Program-made: the position numbers and the translations under genes
Part shown: positions 8,499 through 16,962 of the stretch, one piece after another
How the letters are laid out: every line of letters begins with the position of its first letter
How positions within the stretch are numbered: position 1 is the stretch's first letter
The notes under the pieces: generated by a model
The model's input: the letters and a program-made list of their open reading frames with translations, nothing else
Told to the model about the DNA's origin: nothing
The model's database searches: none
Source: Paenibacillus sp. LS1
GTDB lineage: Bacteria; Bacillota; Bacilli; Paenibacillales; Paenibacillaceae
Assembly: GCF_026013365.1 (NCBI RefSeq)
Contig: NZ_JAPDOE010000003.1
Location: 186,001 to 250,000 of the forward strand
Reading direction: 5' to 3'
Length of the DNA: 64,000 nucleotides

Positions 8499-9158
8499 AT
8501 GAAGGATCTTAATTCGGGTTCCACGGAATCTGCACATACAGTAACAACCTTTCAGGAAGCCAGACTCCAGCACTCGGATAATTTGCGGCAAAATATTGTG
8601 CATGCTGCTGCTGCTTTACTGCAAGAGCATGGACCAGAAGCCGTCACGGTACGCCGGGTAGCTGAACGCATGGAGTGCTCCACCAAAATCATATATAATC
8701 TCTTCGGTAAAAAAGAAGGGTTAGCCAAACATTTATATTTAGAGGGATGCTCCCTTATGGCCCAGTATTTTGAAGCTATCCCCCGGCAGGAATCATTCGA
8801 ACAGTATTTCCGTGATCTGGCCCACGTTTATTGGGACTTTGGCATTTCTCAATCCAGCTTCTATCAGCTGATGTTTGGAGGATCTTTTTCCGAGTTCAAA
8901 CCGGATGGAGAGACTTTGCAGGGAACTGCGACTGCACTGAAGCAAGTATCTGCCTTGGTGAAGATCGCCATTGAACAGGGAATGCTTCAGGTGCAAGATC
9001 CCCTGCTTGCGGTTCGGATGATCTGGGCTCCCTTACACGGTGTTATTCATCTGTATTTGGGAGGCCATATTGAGAGCGAAGAAGCTGCCAAAACCCTCTA
9101 TGATCATACGTTGTCCATGGTTATACACTCCCTTGTGAGTACATCTGCGAATGGGTAA
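8499..9158 (+). CDS. TetR/AcrR family transcriptional regulator
   Basis: 219 aa from the ATG at 8499, placed 8 nt after CGAGGA; the ATG at 8490 overlaps that SD. The N-terminal HTH reads VTVRRVAERMECSTKIIYNLFGKKEGLAKHLY, a standard TetR recognition helix. The C-terminal ligand domain (residues ~90-215) resembles the WHG group. Divergent from the SDR gene, which it probably represses. Ligand unknown. Confidence 0.9.
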   Translation: MKDLNSGSTESAHTVTTFQEARLQHSDNLRQNIVHAAAALLQEHGPEAVTVRRVAERMECSTKIIYNLFGKKEGLAKHLYLEGCSLMAQYFEAIPRQESFEQYFRDLAHVYWDFGISQSSFYQLMFGGSFSEFKPDGETLQGTATALKQVSALVKIAIEQGMLQVQDPLLAVRMIWAPLHGVIHLYLGGHIESEEAAKTLYDHTLSMVIHSLVSTSANG

Positions 9159-9202
9159 GCATTAAATCTGTGTTGTTTTAGATACTTTTAGAAGATAAAC
9201 AA

Positions 9203-9249
9203 AAAGGAGCATGCCCCATTGGCGTAATACGCCTAGGGCATGCTCCTTT
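9203..9249. terminator. Bidirectional terminator
   Basis: Perfect arms AAAGGAGCATGCCC and GGGCATGCTCCTTT separate tetR from the converging monooxygenase gene. Confidence 0.85.
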
Positions 9250-9290
9250 ATTTGGTTGACTCTATCTAGTTCCGTAACGGTTTCAGTCGA

Positions 9291-10352
9291 TTAACGTGCC
9301 TCTTCGTTCTCAGCTTCCCAACGTGCAATTTCTTTACGCACGATTGGTGCGACTTCTTTACCAAGCAGTTCGATCGCTCTCATAACCTCATTGTGCGGCA
9401 TTGTGCCGAGTGGGGTGTGTAACATGAAGCGTGTAATCCCAACTTCTTTGCGCAGATAAATAATTTTCTGAGCTACCGTCTCCACATCACCTACATACAA
9501 TGCACCTTCCAGGCTCCGCGCCGCATCAAATGTCGCACGGCTGTAGTGTCCCCATCCACGTTCACGGCCTAGTATGTTCATAACCGCTTGCGCTGGCGGG
9601 AAGAATTTCTCCACAGCTTCGTCTGTTGTATCGGCAATGAAGCCGTGAGAGTGAGAAGCAACGGTCAGCTTAGAAGCATCATGTCCCGCATGTGCAGCTG
9701 CTTTCTTGTACAGTTCCACCAGTGGTGCGAATTGTACCGGACGGCCACCGATAATGGCAAGCACCAGTGGCAAACCGAGTAGCCCTGCACGAACGACGGA
9801 TTCCTGATTACCGCCACTGCCAACCCATACCGGAAGTTTCTCCTGTACCGGGCGCGGGTAGATGCCCAGATTGTTAAAGGAAGGGCGATGTTTGCCTTCC
9901 CAGGTTACTTTTTCCGAATCACGCAGCTTGAGCAGCAAATCCAGTTTCTCGTCGAATAACTCGTCATAGTCGTTCAGATCGTAGCCAAACAATGGGAACG
10001 ATTCAATAAATGATCCCCGCCCTGCCATAATCTCTGCACGCCCGTTCGAAATGCCGTCCAGTGTCGCAAAATCCTGATATACCCGTACCGGATCATGCGA
10101 TGACAGCACCGTTACCGCACTCGTCAGGCGAATATTCTTGGTCTGCGAAGCTGCGGCCGCCAGAATGACTGCTGGTGATGAAGCCGCATAGTCAGCACGA
10201 TGATGTTCTCCCACGCCATATACATCCAGACCCACCTGATCTGCCAAAACAATCTCTTCAACGACATCGCGAATGCGCTGTGCATGACTGATAAGTTCTC
10301 CTGTTTTTACATCCGGGTTCGTCTCCACAAATGTACTAATTCCGATTTCCAT
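9291..10352 (-). CDS. LLM class flavin-dependent oxidoreductase (luciferase-like)
   Basis: 353 aa from ATG 10352, with GGGAGGA 7 nt upstream. Luciferase-like monooxygenase fold: MEIGISTF at the start, VGEHHRADYAASSPAV (residues ~50-65), ITSAVTVLSS-type strand (RLTSAVTVLSSHDPVRVYQDFATLDGIS in shorter pieces) and AEIMAGRGSFIESFPLFG, which are typical of the FMN-binding pocket. The enzyme would use FMNH2 and O2 on an unknown substrate. It stands alone between two terminators. Confidence 0.9.
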   Translation of the reverse strand: MEIGISTFVETNPDVKTGELISHAQRIRDVVEEIVLADQVGLDVYGVGEHHRADYAASSPAVILAAAASQTKNIRLTSAVTVLSSHDPVRVYQDFATLDGISNGRAEIMAGRGSFIESFPLFGYDLNDYDELFDEKLDLLLKLRDSEKVTWEGKHRPSFNNLGIYPRPVQEKLPVWVGSGGNQESVVRAGLLGLPLVLAIIGGRPVQFAPLVELYKKAAAHAGHDASKLTVASHSHGFIADTTDEAVEKFFPPAQAVMNILGRERGWGHYSRATFDAARSLEGALYVGDVETVAQKIIYLRKEVGITRFMLHTPLGTMPHNEVMRAIELLGKEVAPIVRKEIARWEAENEEAR

Positions 10353-10459
10353 TGTCTGTTCCTCCCTGGTATGAAGCGATCCGTTGTTCATCTAACCTAT
10401 TGTAAGTAGATCACCTTTTGTTATGTATCTTAATATTGAACTATTTTGATGAAAAACAC

Positions 10460-10487
10460 AAGTACCCTCTGTTTCCAGAGGGCACTT
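10460..10487. terminator. Hairpin terminator
   Basis: AAGTACCCTCTG and CAGAGGGCACTT pair around TTTC. It lies between the monooxygenase and an 85-aa gene and serves the minus strand best (A-run before the left arm). Confidence 0.65.
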
Positions 10488-10544
10488 TTATGATTATTTT
10501 CTATAAATTATGGCTTGATCAAATTCCATAAATCTCTGAAATTT

Positions 10545-10802
10545 TCATCGAGGACCTCTCATGCCAACATATCGTTCTCTTGCCACAACTTCTGGACGTG
10601 AAGTGTGAAAAAAGCAGTATTCCCTTCTGGGATCTTCCTGATGCAATTCACCATAACGTTTTAGTGCCTTCGTAGAATCATCAAATGAATCAATCACTGC
10701 CATCTCTTCAATATAACGCTGGCCTTCTCTAGAATGCGCCTTGGTTGCTTCAAAAACGACCCATTCATTAGGGAATCGCTCCTGAACTTCCTTCCATTGC
10801 AT
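10545..10802 (-). CDS. Conserved hypothetical 85-aa protein
   Basis: 85 aa with a clear SD (GGAGGTGTCACT before ATG). It reads as a compact alpha/beta protein: WVVFEATKAHSREGQRYIEEM, then DDSTKALKRYGELHQEDPRREYCFFHTSR and a C-terminal VGMRGPR. The pattern 'W-V-E-A ... Y-L-H-P-R-E-FHTSR ... G-RG' recalls a small family I have seen in cyanobacteria and Firmicutes, but I cannot name it. No signal peptide or membrane segment. Confidence 0.7.
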   Translation of the reverse strand: MQWKEVQERFPNEWVVFEATKAHSREGQRYIEEMAVIDSFDDSTKALKRYGELHQEDPRREYCFFHTSRPEVVARERYVGMRGPR

Positions 10803-10914
10803 AGTGACACCTCCAGACCATTAGATAGAAATATTATATCATGTACAAACAGCATTCCATGGGCTGAAATTTTCTAAATTATATACATTTTCTAGAGCAT
10901 TGCCTGTAAATCTA

Positions 10915-11727
10915 TTATTTCTTCCTCCCGATGTACAGCAGATGCGACGAGATCCCCAATATGGAAGGGTCCTTAGCAGCATCTATCATATATCGAATGA
11001 GTTCTTCGTACTCGCCACGCTCTTTCCAATATTGCTGCTGCTCTTCGGTAAGCATGGCTCTAAGGCTGGATGAACCAATCAAATCGACGGTTTCGAAGTT
11101 CTGCTGTTCCATGAAGGGCGTAACGTCCTGAATATTAAAATAATAAGCTCCCGTAAATCGTCCCTGATCCTGATGATCGAATATACCCTTTTCCACAAAA
11201 GATCGGATGGCTACCATGTTATCATTCGGCTTCCAGTTCTGCGGGGATTGCAGCGAATTGATACTCATGCGCATTCGGCTTTGCATCGCTACAAACACTA
11301 CGCCTCCTGGCTTGGTTACACGATACAACTCTCTTACAGCAGCCACACGCTCCTCGACAGTCTGCAGATGATATAACGGGCCCAGCATGAGGGATGCATC
11401 ATATGTCTCGTCAGCAATACCGGAGAGCGAAGTGGCATCGAGAACATGAAATCCATCGAATTGTTGTGTCAAACCAAACTCCTGAGCCTTTTCCCGTGCA
11501 GTATCCACGGAGGACGGTGTCAGATCAGATAAAGTGAGTTGGTACCCCAGCTTCGCCAGTTCCATGGCATACTTTCCCGGTCCTGCGCCATTATCCAGAA
11601 TACAACCAGTAGCGGGGAGATGCTCCCTGATGTAATGCATGTTAATGATGAACTCAATCGGTTCCCGCTCCAGTCTCCCCCACTCATCAAACCCGGAATA
11701 ATATTCAATAATGTGATCTCTCTTCAT
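10915..11727 (-). CDS. Class I SAM-dependent methyltransferase
   Basis: 270 aa. The SAM-binding motif is ILDNGAGPGKYAMELA (residues ~42-57), with motif II acidic residue in LTLSDLTPSSV and post-motif YDASLMLGPLYHL, then RVTKPGGVVFVAM (motif IV region). Soluble enzyme; substrate not readable. Similar stand-alone Firmicutes enzymes are annotated only as class I methyltransferases. Confidence 0.9.
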   Translation of the reverse strand: MKRDHIIEYYSGFDEWGRLEREPIEFIINMHYIREHLPATGCILDNGAGPGKYAMELAKLGYQLTLSDLTPSSVDTAREKAQEFGLTQQFDGFHVLDATSLSGIADETYDASLMLGPLYHLQTVEERVAAVRELYRVTKPGGVVFVAMQSRMRMSINSLQSPQNWKPNDNMVAIRSFVEKGIFDHQDQGRFTGAYYFNIQDVTPFMEQQNFETVDLIGSSSLRAMLTEEQQQYWKERGEYEELIRYMIDAAKDPSILGISSHLLYIGRKK

Positions 11728-11830
11728 TGCTCTGACACCTGCCTTTTCTTATATGAAGACTACTCATCCATGTTCAAAAAAATTAAATTCCAACCAGTAT
11801 ATATCTACTAAATATTTCCTGTCAAACAAA

Positions 11831-11868
11831 AAACGTTCAATTCCCATTGGATGCGGAACTGAACGTTT
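11831..11868. terminator. Hairpin terminator after phnA-like gene
   Basis: AACGTTCAATTCC and GGAACTGAACGTT form a stem around a 10-nt loop. A-rich sequence on the left side gives a T-tract on the minus strand. Confidence 0.7.
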
Positions 11869-11875
11869 CTCGAAA

Positions 11876-12217
11876 TTATATCTTTTTCACAAACTCAGAC
11901 TTCAACTTCATCGCACCCAAGCTGTCGATCTTGCAATCAATATCATGATCCCCATCAATCAGGCGGATATTCTTCACCTTGGTGCCCTGTTTGACCACAA
12001 GGGAGCTACCTTTTACCTTCAGATCTTTAATGACCGTAACGGTATCGCCATCACTTAGCACATTTCCGTTGGCATCACGGATTACTTTTGTATCCTCTGC
12101 GTTCTCATTGTCTGCTTCCAAAGACCATTCATGCGCACACTCTGGGCAGACCAGCAGGTTACCATCCTCGTACGTGTACTCAGAATTACATTTCGGGCAG
12201 TTAGGCAAATTAGACAT
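11876..12217 (-). CDS. PhnA-type zinc-ribbon protein
   Basis: 113 aa from ATG 12217 ([10 protein letters not shown]). The N terminus is a zinc ribbon ([25 protein letters not shown], two CxxC pairs in shorter pieces) followed by the conserved PhnA domain ([19 protein letters not shown], then [19 protein letters not shown]). In E. coli phnA is named for the phosphonate region, but its role is not settled. An earlier frame extends to 12298 without SD support. Confidence 0.9.
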   Translation of the reverse strand: MSNLPNCPKCNSEYTYEDGNLLVCPECAHEWSLEADNENAEDTKVIRDANGNVLSDGDTVTVIKDLKVKGSSLVVKQGTKVKNIRLIDGDHDIDCKIDSLGAMKLKSEFVKKI

Positions 12218-12438
12218 ATGTATTAAACTCTCCATTCTACGATTGGCTTTCCCGCAAGTATACGGGATTTCGGCGGTATGTTCCATACGCTTGGTCACTG
12301 CATGAATGGATTTAAACCATTCTGGCTGCCTATTGCCTCGTCATTCTCCCGTTTCCGACTACGCGAGATACCTGTGCGCAGCAAGCCGCTGACACGATCT
12401 ACTACAATCTGGTTCCATTCACCTTTGTCAAAGACATC

Positions 12439-13317
12439 ATGAAAGAAACACCCATTGTATGGTCTCAGCCTTCCAGCTATCTCAGCATGATTCAGGGCAG
12501 AGCCTTTCTGCAAGTTCTATTTAACGTCCTGCTTCTCATGCCGCTGGGTGTATATATTCGTTATTTTTTTCAAAAGAGATCGTTTTGGAAATACGCCCTG
12601 CTTGGCGGATTCGGGCTTTCTTTATTCTTCGAGATCACACAAATCACCGGATTCTACGGGTATTATAATTGTCCTTACCGCCTTTTCGATGTAGATGATC
12701 TGTTGTTGAATACGTCAGGAACCGTACTTGGATTTGTCACAGCTCCCATCCTGCTTGCTTTATTCCCATCACGTGCAAGCATTCAGGAAAAGAGCGAACA
12801 GATTGTGGAGCAAAACCGTGTGTATACTATGCCTCAATTGCTCGCACTGATGATCGATGGAGTCATTGTTGTTTTCATTTCGAATATAATCTCCATCTTT
12901 ACAGCTTCTGATGTGATCAGTGATGCCCTGAATACATCCATTGCTATGGTCATTGTGCTGTTCTTCATCCCTTGGGTACGAAATGGGGTAACTCCAGGTT
13001 CGGCCATCTTGCGCTTCCGCTATGTGGATCGTCAGACCGGCACACCTACCAGTGAATCGTTATTCAAAAGATTTGTCGCACTCTATGTTCCATGGCTTCT
13101 ATTTACGATCGCTCGCTTGGTCAACGATTATGCTTTTTCCGGTCATCCGGATGTCATGCTTGAGCCCTATCGCGCATGGATCTCTGTGGGAATGTTTGGT
13201 CTATCTGTGCTGATCTCCTTCATCTTGTTCATCCATATCGTAATTGTCCTGTTCTCCCGTGGAAAACGTTCCTTCTACTTCGATGAGGTGTCCCGCATTC
13301 GGGCCTCTCGTAAATAG
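12439..13317 (+). CDS. VanZ-like plus RDD membrane protein, N terminus missing (possible pseudogene)
   Basis: Given from the first in-frame ATG (292 aa). The family sequence clearly continues upstream to 12316 ([20 protein letters not shown], then YYNLVPFTFVKDI), where an in-frame TAA at 12313 ends it. VanZ proteins normally have a further N-terminal membrane segment, so about 40 residues are lost or out of frame. Neither 12439 nor any upstream codon has a convincing SD. The rest is intact: VanZ helices, then an RDD domain from residue ~130 with several membrane segments (PGSAILRFRYVDRQTG). VanZ-RDD proteins are linked to envelope and glycopeptide tolerance. Expression is doubtful. Confidence 0.7.
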   Translation: MKETPIVWSQPSSYLSMIQGRAFLQVLFNVLLLMPLGVYIRYFFQKRSFWKYALLGGFGLSLFFEITQITGFYGYYNCPYRLFDVDDLLLNTSGTVLGFVTAPILLALFPSRASIQEKSEQIVEQNRVYTMPQLLALMIDGVIVVFISNIISIFTASDVISDALNTSIAMVIVLFFIPWVRNGVTPGSAILRFRYVDRQTGTPTSESLFKRFVALYVPWLLFTIARLVNDYAFSGHPDVMLEPYRAWISVGMFGLSVLISFILFIHIVIVLFSRGKRSFYFDEVSRIRASRK

Positions 13318-13355
13318 TTAACATGTCTGCTGTGCATCCGTAACCGGAATTAGAA

Positions 13356-13396
13356 AAATGCGACTTCCACTTATAAAGAGTGGAAGTCGCATTTGT
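13356..13396. terminator. Bidirectional terminator
   Basis: Perfect arms AATGCGACTTCCAC and GTGGAAGTCGCATT with flanking A and T runs separate the convergent VanZ-RDD and carboxylesterase genes. Confidence 0.85.
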
Positions 13397-13454
13397 TTAT
13401 AATTATAGCCTTATAGCTAGTTATGCATTGCATGGATGCAGCAGCACATTCGGA

Positions 13455-14912
13455 CTACAGCCCCAGTAACTCACGTTTGGATGCCTCAGGATCATGTACA
13501 ACTTCAATCTCATGGTCGAAGATCAATGTCGCGCGATCCTGCTCATAAGCAGGCCAGTCCACCCCTGCAGTCTCTGGTTTACCGTTCTTGGCAAACGAAA
13601 TCCAAGCATCCTGTACTTTGAGCGCCAGTTCCGCTGCGGCCTCATCCGGCTCGGCATTCATATATTTCAATGCAGGTAGTGTATTGAAGACAAAGTACAT
13701 CTCAATGCTGTGAACCGATTTATGAAGTAGCGGATGCTCTGGCATCACCCAATCGAAACGATACATCCACACTCGTGCATGTTGCTGCTGTGCAGCCGCA
13801 TATTGTACCGAAGAACGCCAGAAATATAGATCGGTCATGACCTGCGCCTGACCATCTGCCGTTTTGGGATAGCTATCTGCAATAGCCGCACGATTCTCCA
13901 GATCCGGCGTCATAAAGTCAACGGCTTGTACCATATCGATCTCTGGTGAATACGGAATATGTGGCTGGATGAATAGCGAACCTTCATGCAACGTTGTGCC
14001 GATTAGCAAAGGAATATCCTGCGCCGCACCCTCGATTACTGCCTGAATCGGCGTCTGAGGCAGAGTTACTCCATCCAGTACAGGCTGGAATAACAAGGCC
14101 ATCCCTGCACCGCTCTGCTGTTTGATCGTTTCTGCGGCTGCAATGATTTGCTCTCCCGGAATGGTCTTTAGCTTCTGGAGATTATCTGGCTCTATGCCAA
14201 GAATCTTCAGCATGCCATCGCGCACAGCAGATGCTTGTTCTGCTGGCATGAACTGCGAAGCTCCACTTTGCATAATGACACGTTGGAACAGTCCCTTGGA
14301 GGCAGGCATAGCCATCAACGCTGCGATACTCATGCTGCCTGCCGATTCTCCGAATAACGTCACTTGGTTTGCATCACCGCCAAAAGCAGAGATGTTATCT
14401 TTCACCCATTGCAGCGCAGCTAGCTGATCCAGCAGACCGACATTCGTTGCAAAGGAGTCACCTAGCGGTGCCATATGCATGAACCCGAGTGGTCCAAGTC
14501 GGTAGTTGATCGTCACGACGATTAAGTCACCTCGAATGGCCAACTGTGCACCATCATATACAGGGAAACTTCCGGAGCCGGCTACAAAGGAACCACCGTG
14601 AATCCACACCATAACCGGTAGTGGTGCAGCCCCCTTTTCCTCAGGTGCCCAGATGTTCAGATATAGACTATCTTCTGATTCATTCAGGGTTCCTGTCACA
14701 CCTTCTGGTTGATGGTTTCGTGGCTGTATATTCTCAGGTCCAAATTGAGTGGCCTGTCTTATTCCCTCCCATGACTCGGGTTGAACCGGAGCCTGGAAAC
14801 GCAACTCACCTACTGGGGGTTTAGCATAGGGTATACCCTTCCATACGCTTGCACCATGCAAAAGCTCGCCTTGAACAGTACCGTACTTCGTTGCAACTTG
14901 AAGTTCTCTCAT
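13455..14912 (-). CDS. Type B carboxylesterase/lipase family (PnbA-like)
   Basis: 485 aa from ATG 14912 (GAGAGGAAG upstream). Alpha/beta hydrolase of the carboxylesterase B family: WKGIPYAKPPVGELRFQAP at the start, oxyanion segment VMVWIHGGSFVAGSG, nucleophile elbow FGESAGSMS, and the acid and His in the C-terminal third (LLHKSVHSIEMYFVF region). Same length class as Bacillus p-nitrobenzyl esterase. No signal peptide, so cytoplasmic ester hydrolysis. Flanked by a terminator and by the bacteriocin island. Confidence 0.92.
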   Translation of the reverse strand: MRELQVATKYGTVQGELLHGASVWKGIPYAKPPVGELRFQAPVQPESWEGIRQATQFGPENIQPRNHQPEGVTGTLNESEDSLYLNIWAPEEKGAAPLPVMVWIHGGSFVAGSGSFPVYDGAQLAIRGDLIVVTINYRLGPLGFMHMAPLGDSFATNVGLLDQLAALQWVKDNISAFGGDANQVTLFGESAGSMSIAALMAMPASKGLFQRVIMQSGASQFMPAEQASAVRDGMLKILGIEPDNLQKLKTIPGEQIIAAAETIKQQSGAGMALLFQPVLDGVTLPQTPIQAVIEGAAQDIPLLIGTTLHEGSLFIQPHIPYSPEIDMVQAVDFMTPDLENRAAIADSYPKTADGQAQVMTDLYFWRSSVQYAAAQQQHARVWMYRFDWVMPEHPLLHKSVHSIEMYFVFNTLPALKYMNAEPDEAAAELALKVQDAWISFAKNGKPETAGVDWPAYEQDRATLIFDHEIEVVHDPEASKRELLGL

Positions 14913-15038
14913 GCCGCTTCTACTTCCTCTCCATGAATAGGTTAGACTAACGATTACGCGTATCGCATGCGTATCACTTTGAGTATAAATCGTAGGTGTA
15001 CCCATCTACAACTTTACCCAAACTTATGGGTATAGCTA

Positions 15039-15054
15039 CGTTTCACGTGGAACT
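15039..15054. promoter_or_regulatory. parS-like site (Spo0J/ParB binding)
   Basis: The 14-bp core GTTTCACGTGGAAC (15040-15053) is identical to the core of the Bacillus parS consensus (TGTTTCACGTGGAACA on this strand); only the two outermost bases differ. It is intergenic, between the esterase and the bacteriocin regulator. Confidence 0.5.
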
Positions 15055-15116
15055 TTTATAGAAGTATTATAGAGTTTAACTTGTCCCTAGCCAGCGAATC
15101 TTTCTACCTAAAAATT

Positions 15117-15180
15117 TACTAATTAGTAGGTAATTTGACTTAAAAAAAATTTTACCATATAGTTAATAATTTATTAACTA
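15117..15180. promoter_or_regulatory. AT-rich palindromes upstream of the LuxR-type regulator gene
   Basis: TACTAATTAGTA (15117-15128) is a perfect palindrome. At 15160-15180 the arms TAGTTAATAA and TTATTAACTA flank one T. The second ends 19 bp before the start codon, overlapping the likely leader, so it could be an operator for autoregulation. The flanking 15006-15190 stretch holds no other gene. Confidence 0.4.
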
Positions 15181-15199
15181 ATGATTAAGGATGAGCAAT

Positions 15200-16030
15200 A
15201 TGAATTTAATTAAAAATCACCAACTGGTAATTCCACAAAATTGGAGTTCAAAATCTTCTTTCTCTCGAAAACAATGGCTAGATTGGCAAGCAGACTATAC
15301 AGCAAATATAGCTACAGAACTTAAAATGCAAATTTCTCATAGCGAATTGAAAGAGAGAATATACCTAAATAAAAAAATATTAGACCTTTTTAAATTTAAA
15401 GTAGGTATGTTACAGGGACAACTTTTTTATTCACATCTCTTTTTTCTAGCGGATTCAGAAGGAATTATACTGGATATTATCGGAGAAGAATCTCTCCATA
15501 ATGGACTTAGACCATTAGTCGTTAAGTTAGGAAGTTCAATGGCAATGGAATCAGGAGGGGTTAATGCAATTTCTATTGCTTTAGAAACTGAAGAAAATAT
15601 ATTTCTTAAAGGTGACGAACATCAACTGGAGCCTTTCAAAGAATGGCTATGTCTCTGCTGTCCAATTAAAGTACACGGGAAAACTATAGCCTTTCTTAAC
15701 TTCTCTCGTTCAACGCCATTTGTTTACGATAGTATATTTGCTCTAGTCTCCTCCATTGTTTCTTATATTGAATTCGAACTAGAAAAGGATTTGAATGATC
15801 AGAATCGAATACAAGCATTATTTATTACATACAGTTTTACCACTAGAGAACGTGAGGTTGCTACTCTTTGGTTACAGAATAAGGGAGCATTATATATAAG
15901 TGAGAAACTAGGGATCACTGAGGGAACAGTTAGAAATTTTGTGAAGAAAATCTATACGAAATGTAAGGTAAATAACCGAGGAAGTTTTATGCAAAAATTT
16001 TATCAATATGACGGGACACGAACTAATTAA
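15200..16030 (+). CDS. GAF-like plus LuxR-type HTH regulator of the bacteriocin island
   Basis: 276 aa from ATG 15200 (AAGG 9 nt upstream); the ATG at 15191 touches that SD. Residues ~95-185 read like the GAF sensor of AcoR-type activators (SMAMESGGVNAISIALE, then GDEHQLEPFKEWLCLCCPI and HGKTIAFLNFS). The C terminus is a LuxR/FixJ helix-turn-helix (FTTREREVATLWLQNKG, then YISEKLGITEGTVRNFVKKIY). The gene is AT-rich like the rest of the island and faces the small membrane-protein and bacteriocin genes. It probably controls them; the signal is unknown. No sigma-54 AAA+ domain is present, so this is a GAF-LuxR hybrid. Confidence 0.8.
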   Translation: MNLIKNHQLVIPQNWSSKSSFSRKQWLDWQADYTANIATELKMQISHSELKERIYLNKKILDLFKFKVGMLQGQLFYSHLFFLADSEGIILDIIGEESLHNGLRPLVVKLGSSMAMESGGVNAISIALETEENIFLKGDEHQLEPFKEWLCLCCPIKVHGKTIAFLNFSRSTPFVYDSIFALVSSIVSYIEFELEKDLNDQNRIQALFITYSFTTREREVATLWLQNKGALYISEKLGITEGTVRNFVKKIYTKCKVNNRGSFMQKFYQYDGTRTN

Positions 16031-16058
16031 ACTACTGCGAAAGTCCCGTCTAATTTTT
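16010..16058 (+). terminator. Terminator overlapping the end of the LuxR-type gene
   Basis: GACGGGAC (inside the last codons) pairs with GTCCCGTC after the stop, followed by TAATTTTT. The left arm lies within the coding sequence. Confidence 0.7.
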
Positions 16059-16069
16059 CATTTCTAGTA

Positions 16070-16309
16070 TTAAGTTATTAATTTCAGAAAGATAATGCTT
16101 AAATGTAAAACCAGAACCGAGACTGTGATAATCCAAAAAAGTAAAAGTGGTTGATTTAAAAAGCCATCACGGATTGCTTGTACAACCATTATGAGTGTCA
16201 AGACAATTAGCGCTATCAACAACAATTTTGTTGCTACAGATTCTGATGTCAGCATCGTCAAAATATACCCTACTGATGTAACAATTAGAGCTAATCTATA
16301 TTCCTTCAA
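16070..16309 (-). CDS. Small three-helix membrane protein, candidate bacteriocin immunity protein
   Basis: 79 aa, starting at TTG 16309 with GGGAGG 8 nt upstream. Three hydrophobic segments are visible: LALIVTSVGYILTML, KLLLIALIVLTLIMVV, and LLLFWIITVSVLVLHLSIIF. It lies immediately downstream of the two bacteriocin precursor genes on the same strand, the usual place for an immunity gene. No family recognised. Immunity is inferred from size, topology and position. Confidence 0.65.
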   Translation of the reverse strand: MKEYRLALIVTSVGYILTMLTSESVATKLLLIALIVLTLIMVVQAIRDGFLNQPLLLFWIITVSVLVLHLSIIFLKLIT

Positions 16310-16384
16310 CCAATGACCTCCCTTGTAACGATATACCTATGGGGAAAGCGACATTTACTGCCGCTCCCCTTTTGCTATTGTTAA

Positions 16385-16636
16385 CTATCCAAAGATATAT
16401 AATGCTGCACCAGTTGCACCGCCAATAATAGCTCCGCCAATGGTTCCACCCACTACTGTGACAGGTAATGCAGGATTAGGGATTCTGCCTACTGCATTAC
16501 CTATTCCGGCACCAGTAGCTGCATAACCCAAGGTTTGACTAACCAGTCCTCCCCAGTAACCTCCACCACTAATATCAAACAGTTCATCCATATCTACTGC
16601 TTCAAAAGCTTGGTTATTAATAGTTAGTTCATTCAT
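16385..16636 (-). CDS. Double-glycine bacteriocin precursor A
   Basis: 83 aa from ATG 16636 (GGAGGT 7 nt upstream; an in-frame start at 16669 lacks an SD). The leader of 25 aa is MNELTINNQAFEAVDMDELF then DISGG. The predicted mature peptide of 58 aa starts GYWGGLVSQTLGYAATG and is rich in Gly and Ala with GxxxG motifs (GYAATGAGIG; GGTIGGAIIGGATG), a P-N-P turn in the middle and the end LYIFG. This is the style of class II, possibly two-peptide (IIb), bacteriocins, exported and cut by the C39 peptidase encoded nearby. Confidence 0.8.
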   Translation of the reverse strand: MNELTINNQAFEAVDMDELFDISGGGYWGGLVSQTLGYAATGAGIGNAVGRIPNPALPVTVVGGTIGGAIIGGATGAALYIFG

Positions 16637-16687
16637 TAATACTACCTCCATTTTCTTATAAACATCCAATCTATTATATGTAAGCTA

Positions 16688-16921
16688 TTAACGCTTTTTA
16701 GATTGGTATATATCAACTGCCACTGCAACAGAACCTACTAGCAGTCCAGCCATTCCACCAATAACAATGCCACCAGCAGTACCCGGACCTGGAACTGTAG
16801 CTGTACCAATAGCAGCTCCTGTAGCAGCTCCTCCTACTATACTTCCAACTAGATCATTCACAATCCCGCCGCCGTTCACATCCATAATTTCCATTTGTGA
16901 TAAATCCTTAAAATCATTCAT
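16688..16921 (-). CDS. Double-glycine bacteriocin precursor B
   Basis: 77 aa with a strong SD (AAGGAGGTG). The 18-aa leader is MNDFKDLSQMEIMDVNGG. The predicted 59-aa mature peptide begins GIVNDLVGSIVGGAATG, holds GxxxG motifs (GGAATGAAIG; GGIVIGGMAG), a PGPG turn in the middle and a basic tail (YQSKKR). It resembles precursor A: both share a GAATGAxIG-like core followed by a proline turn and a second glycine-rich helix. It is first in the operon and lies 51 bp upstream of A. Likely the partner of A in a two-component bacteriocin, but each could act alone. Confidence 0.8.
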   Translation of the reverse strand: MNDFKDLSQMEIMDVNGGGIVNDLVGSIVGGAATGAAIGTATVPGPGTAGGIVIGGMAGLLVGSVAVAVDIYQSKKR

Positions 16922-16962
16922 TTCTTCACCTCCTTAAGTTGTACATGTAACTTAATCCATTA

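Noticed and set aside
12302..12317. TTTAAAC slippery-type heptamer near the broken VanZ start
   Set aside because: The reading frames do not fit a -1 shift that would restore the VanZ frame, and no downstream structure is evident.
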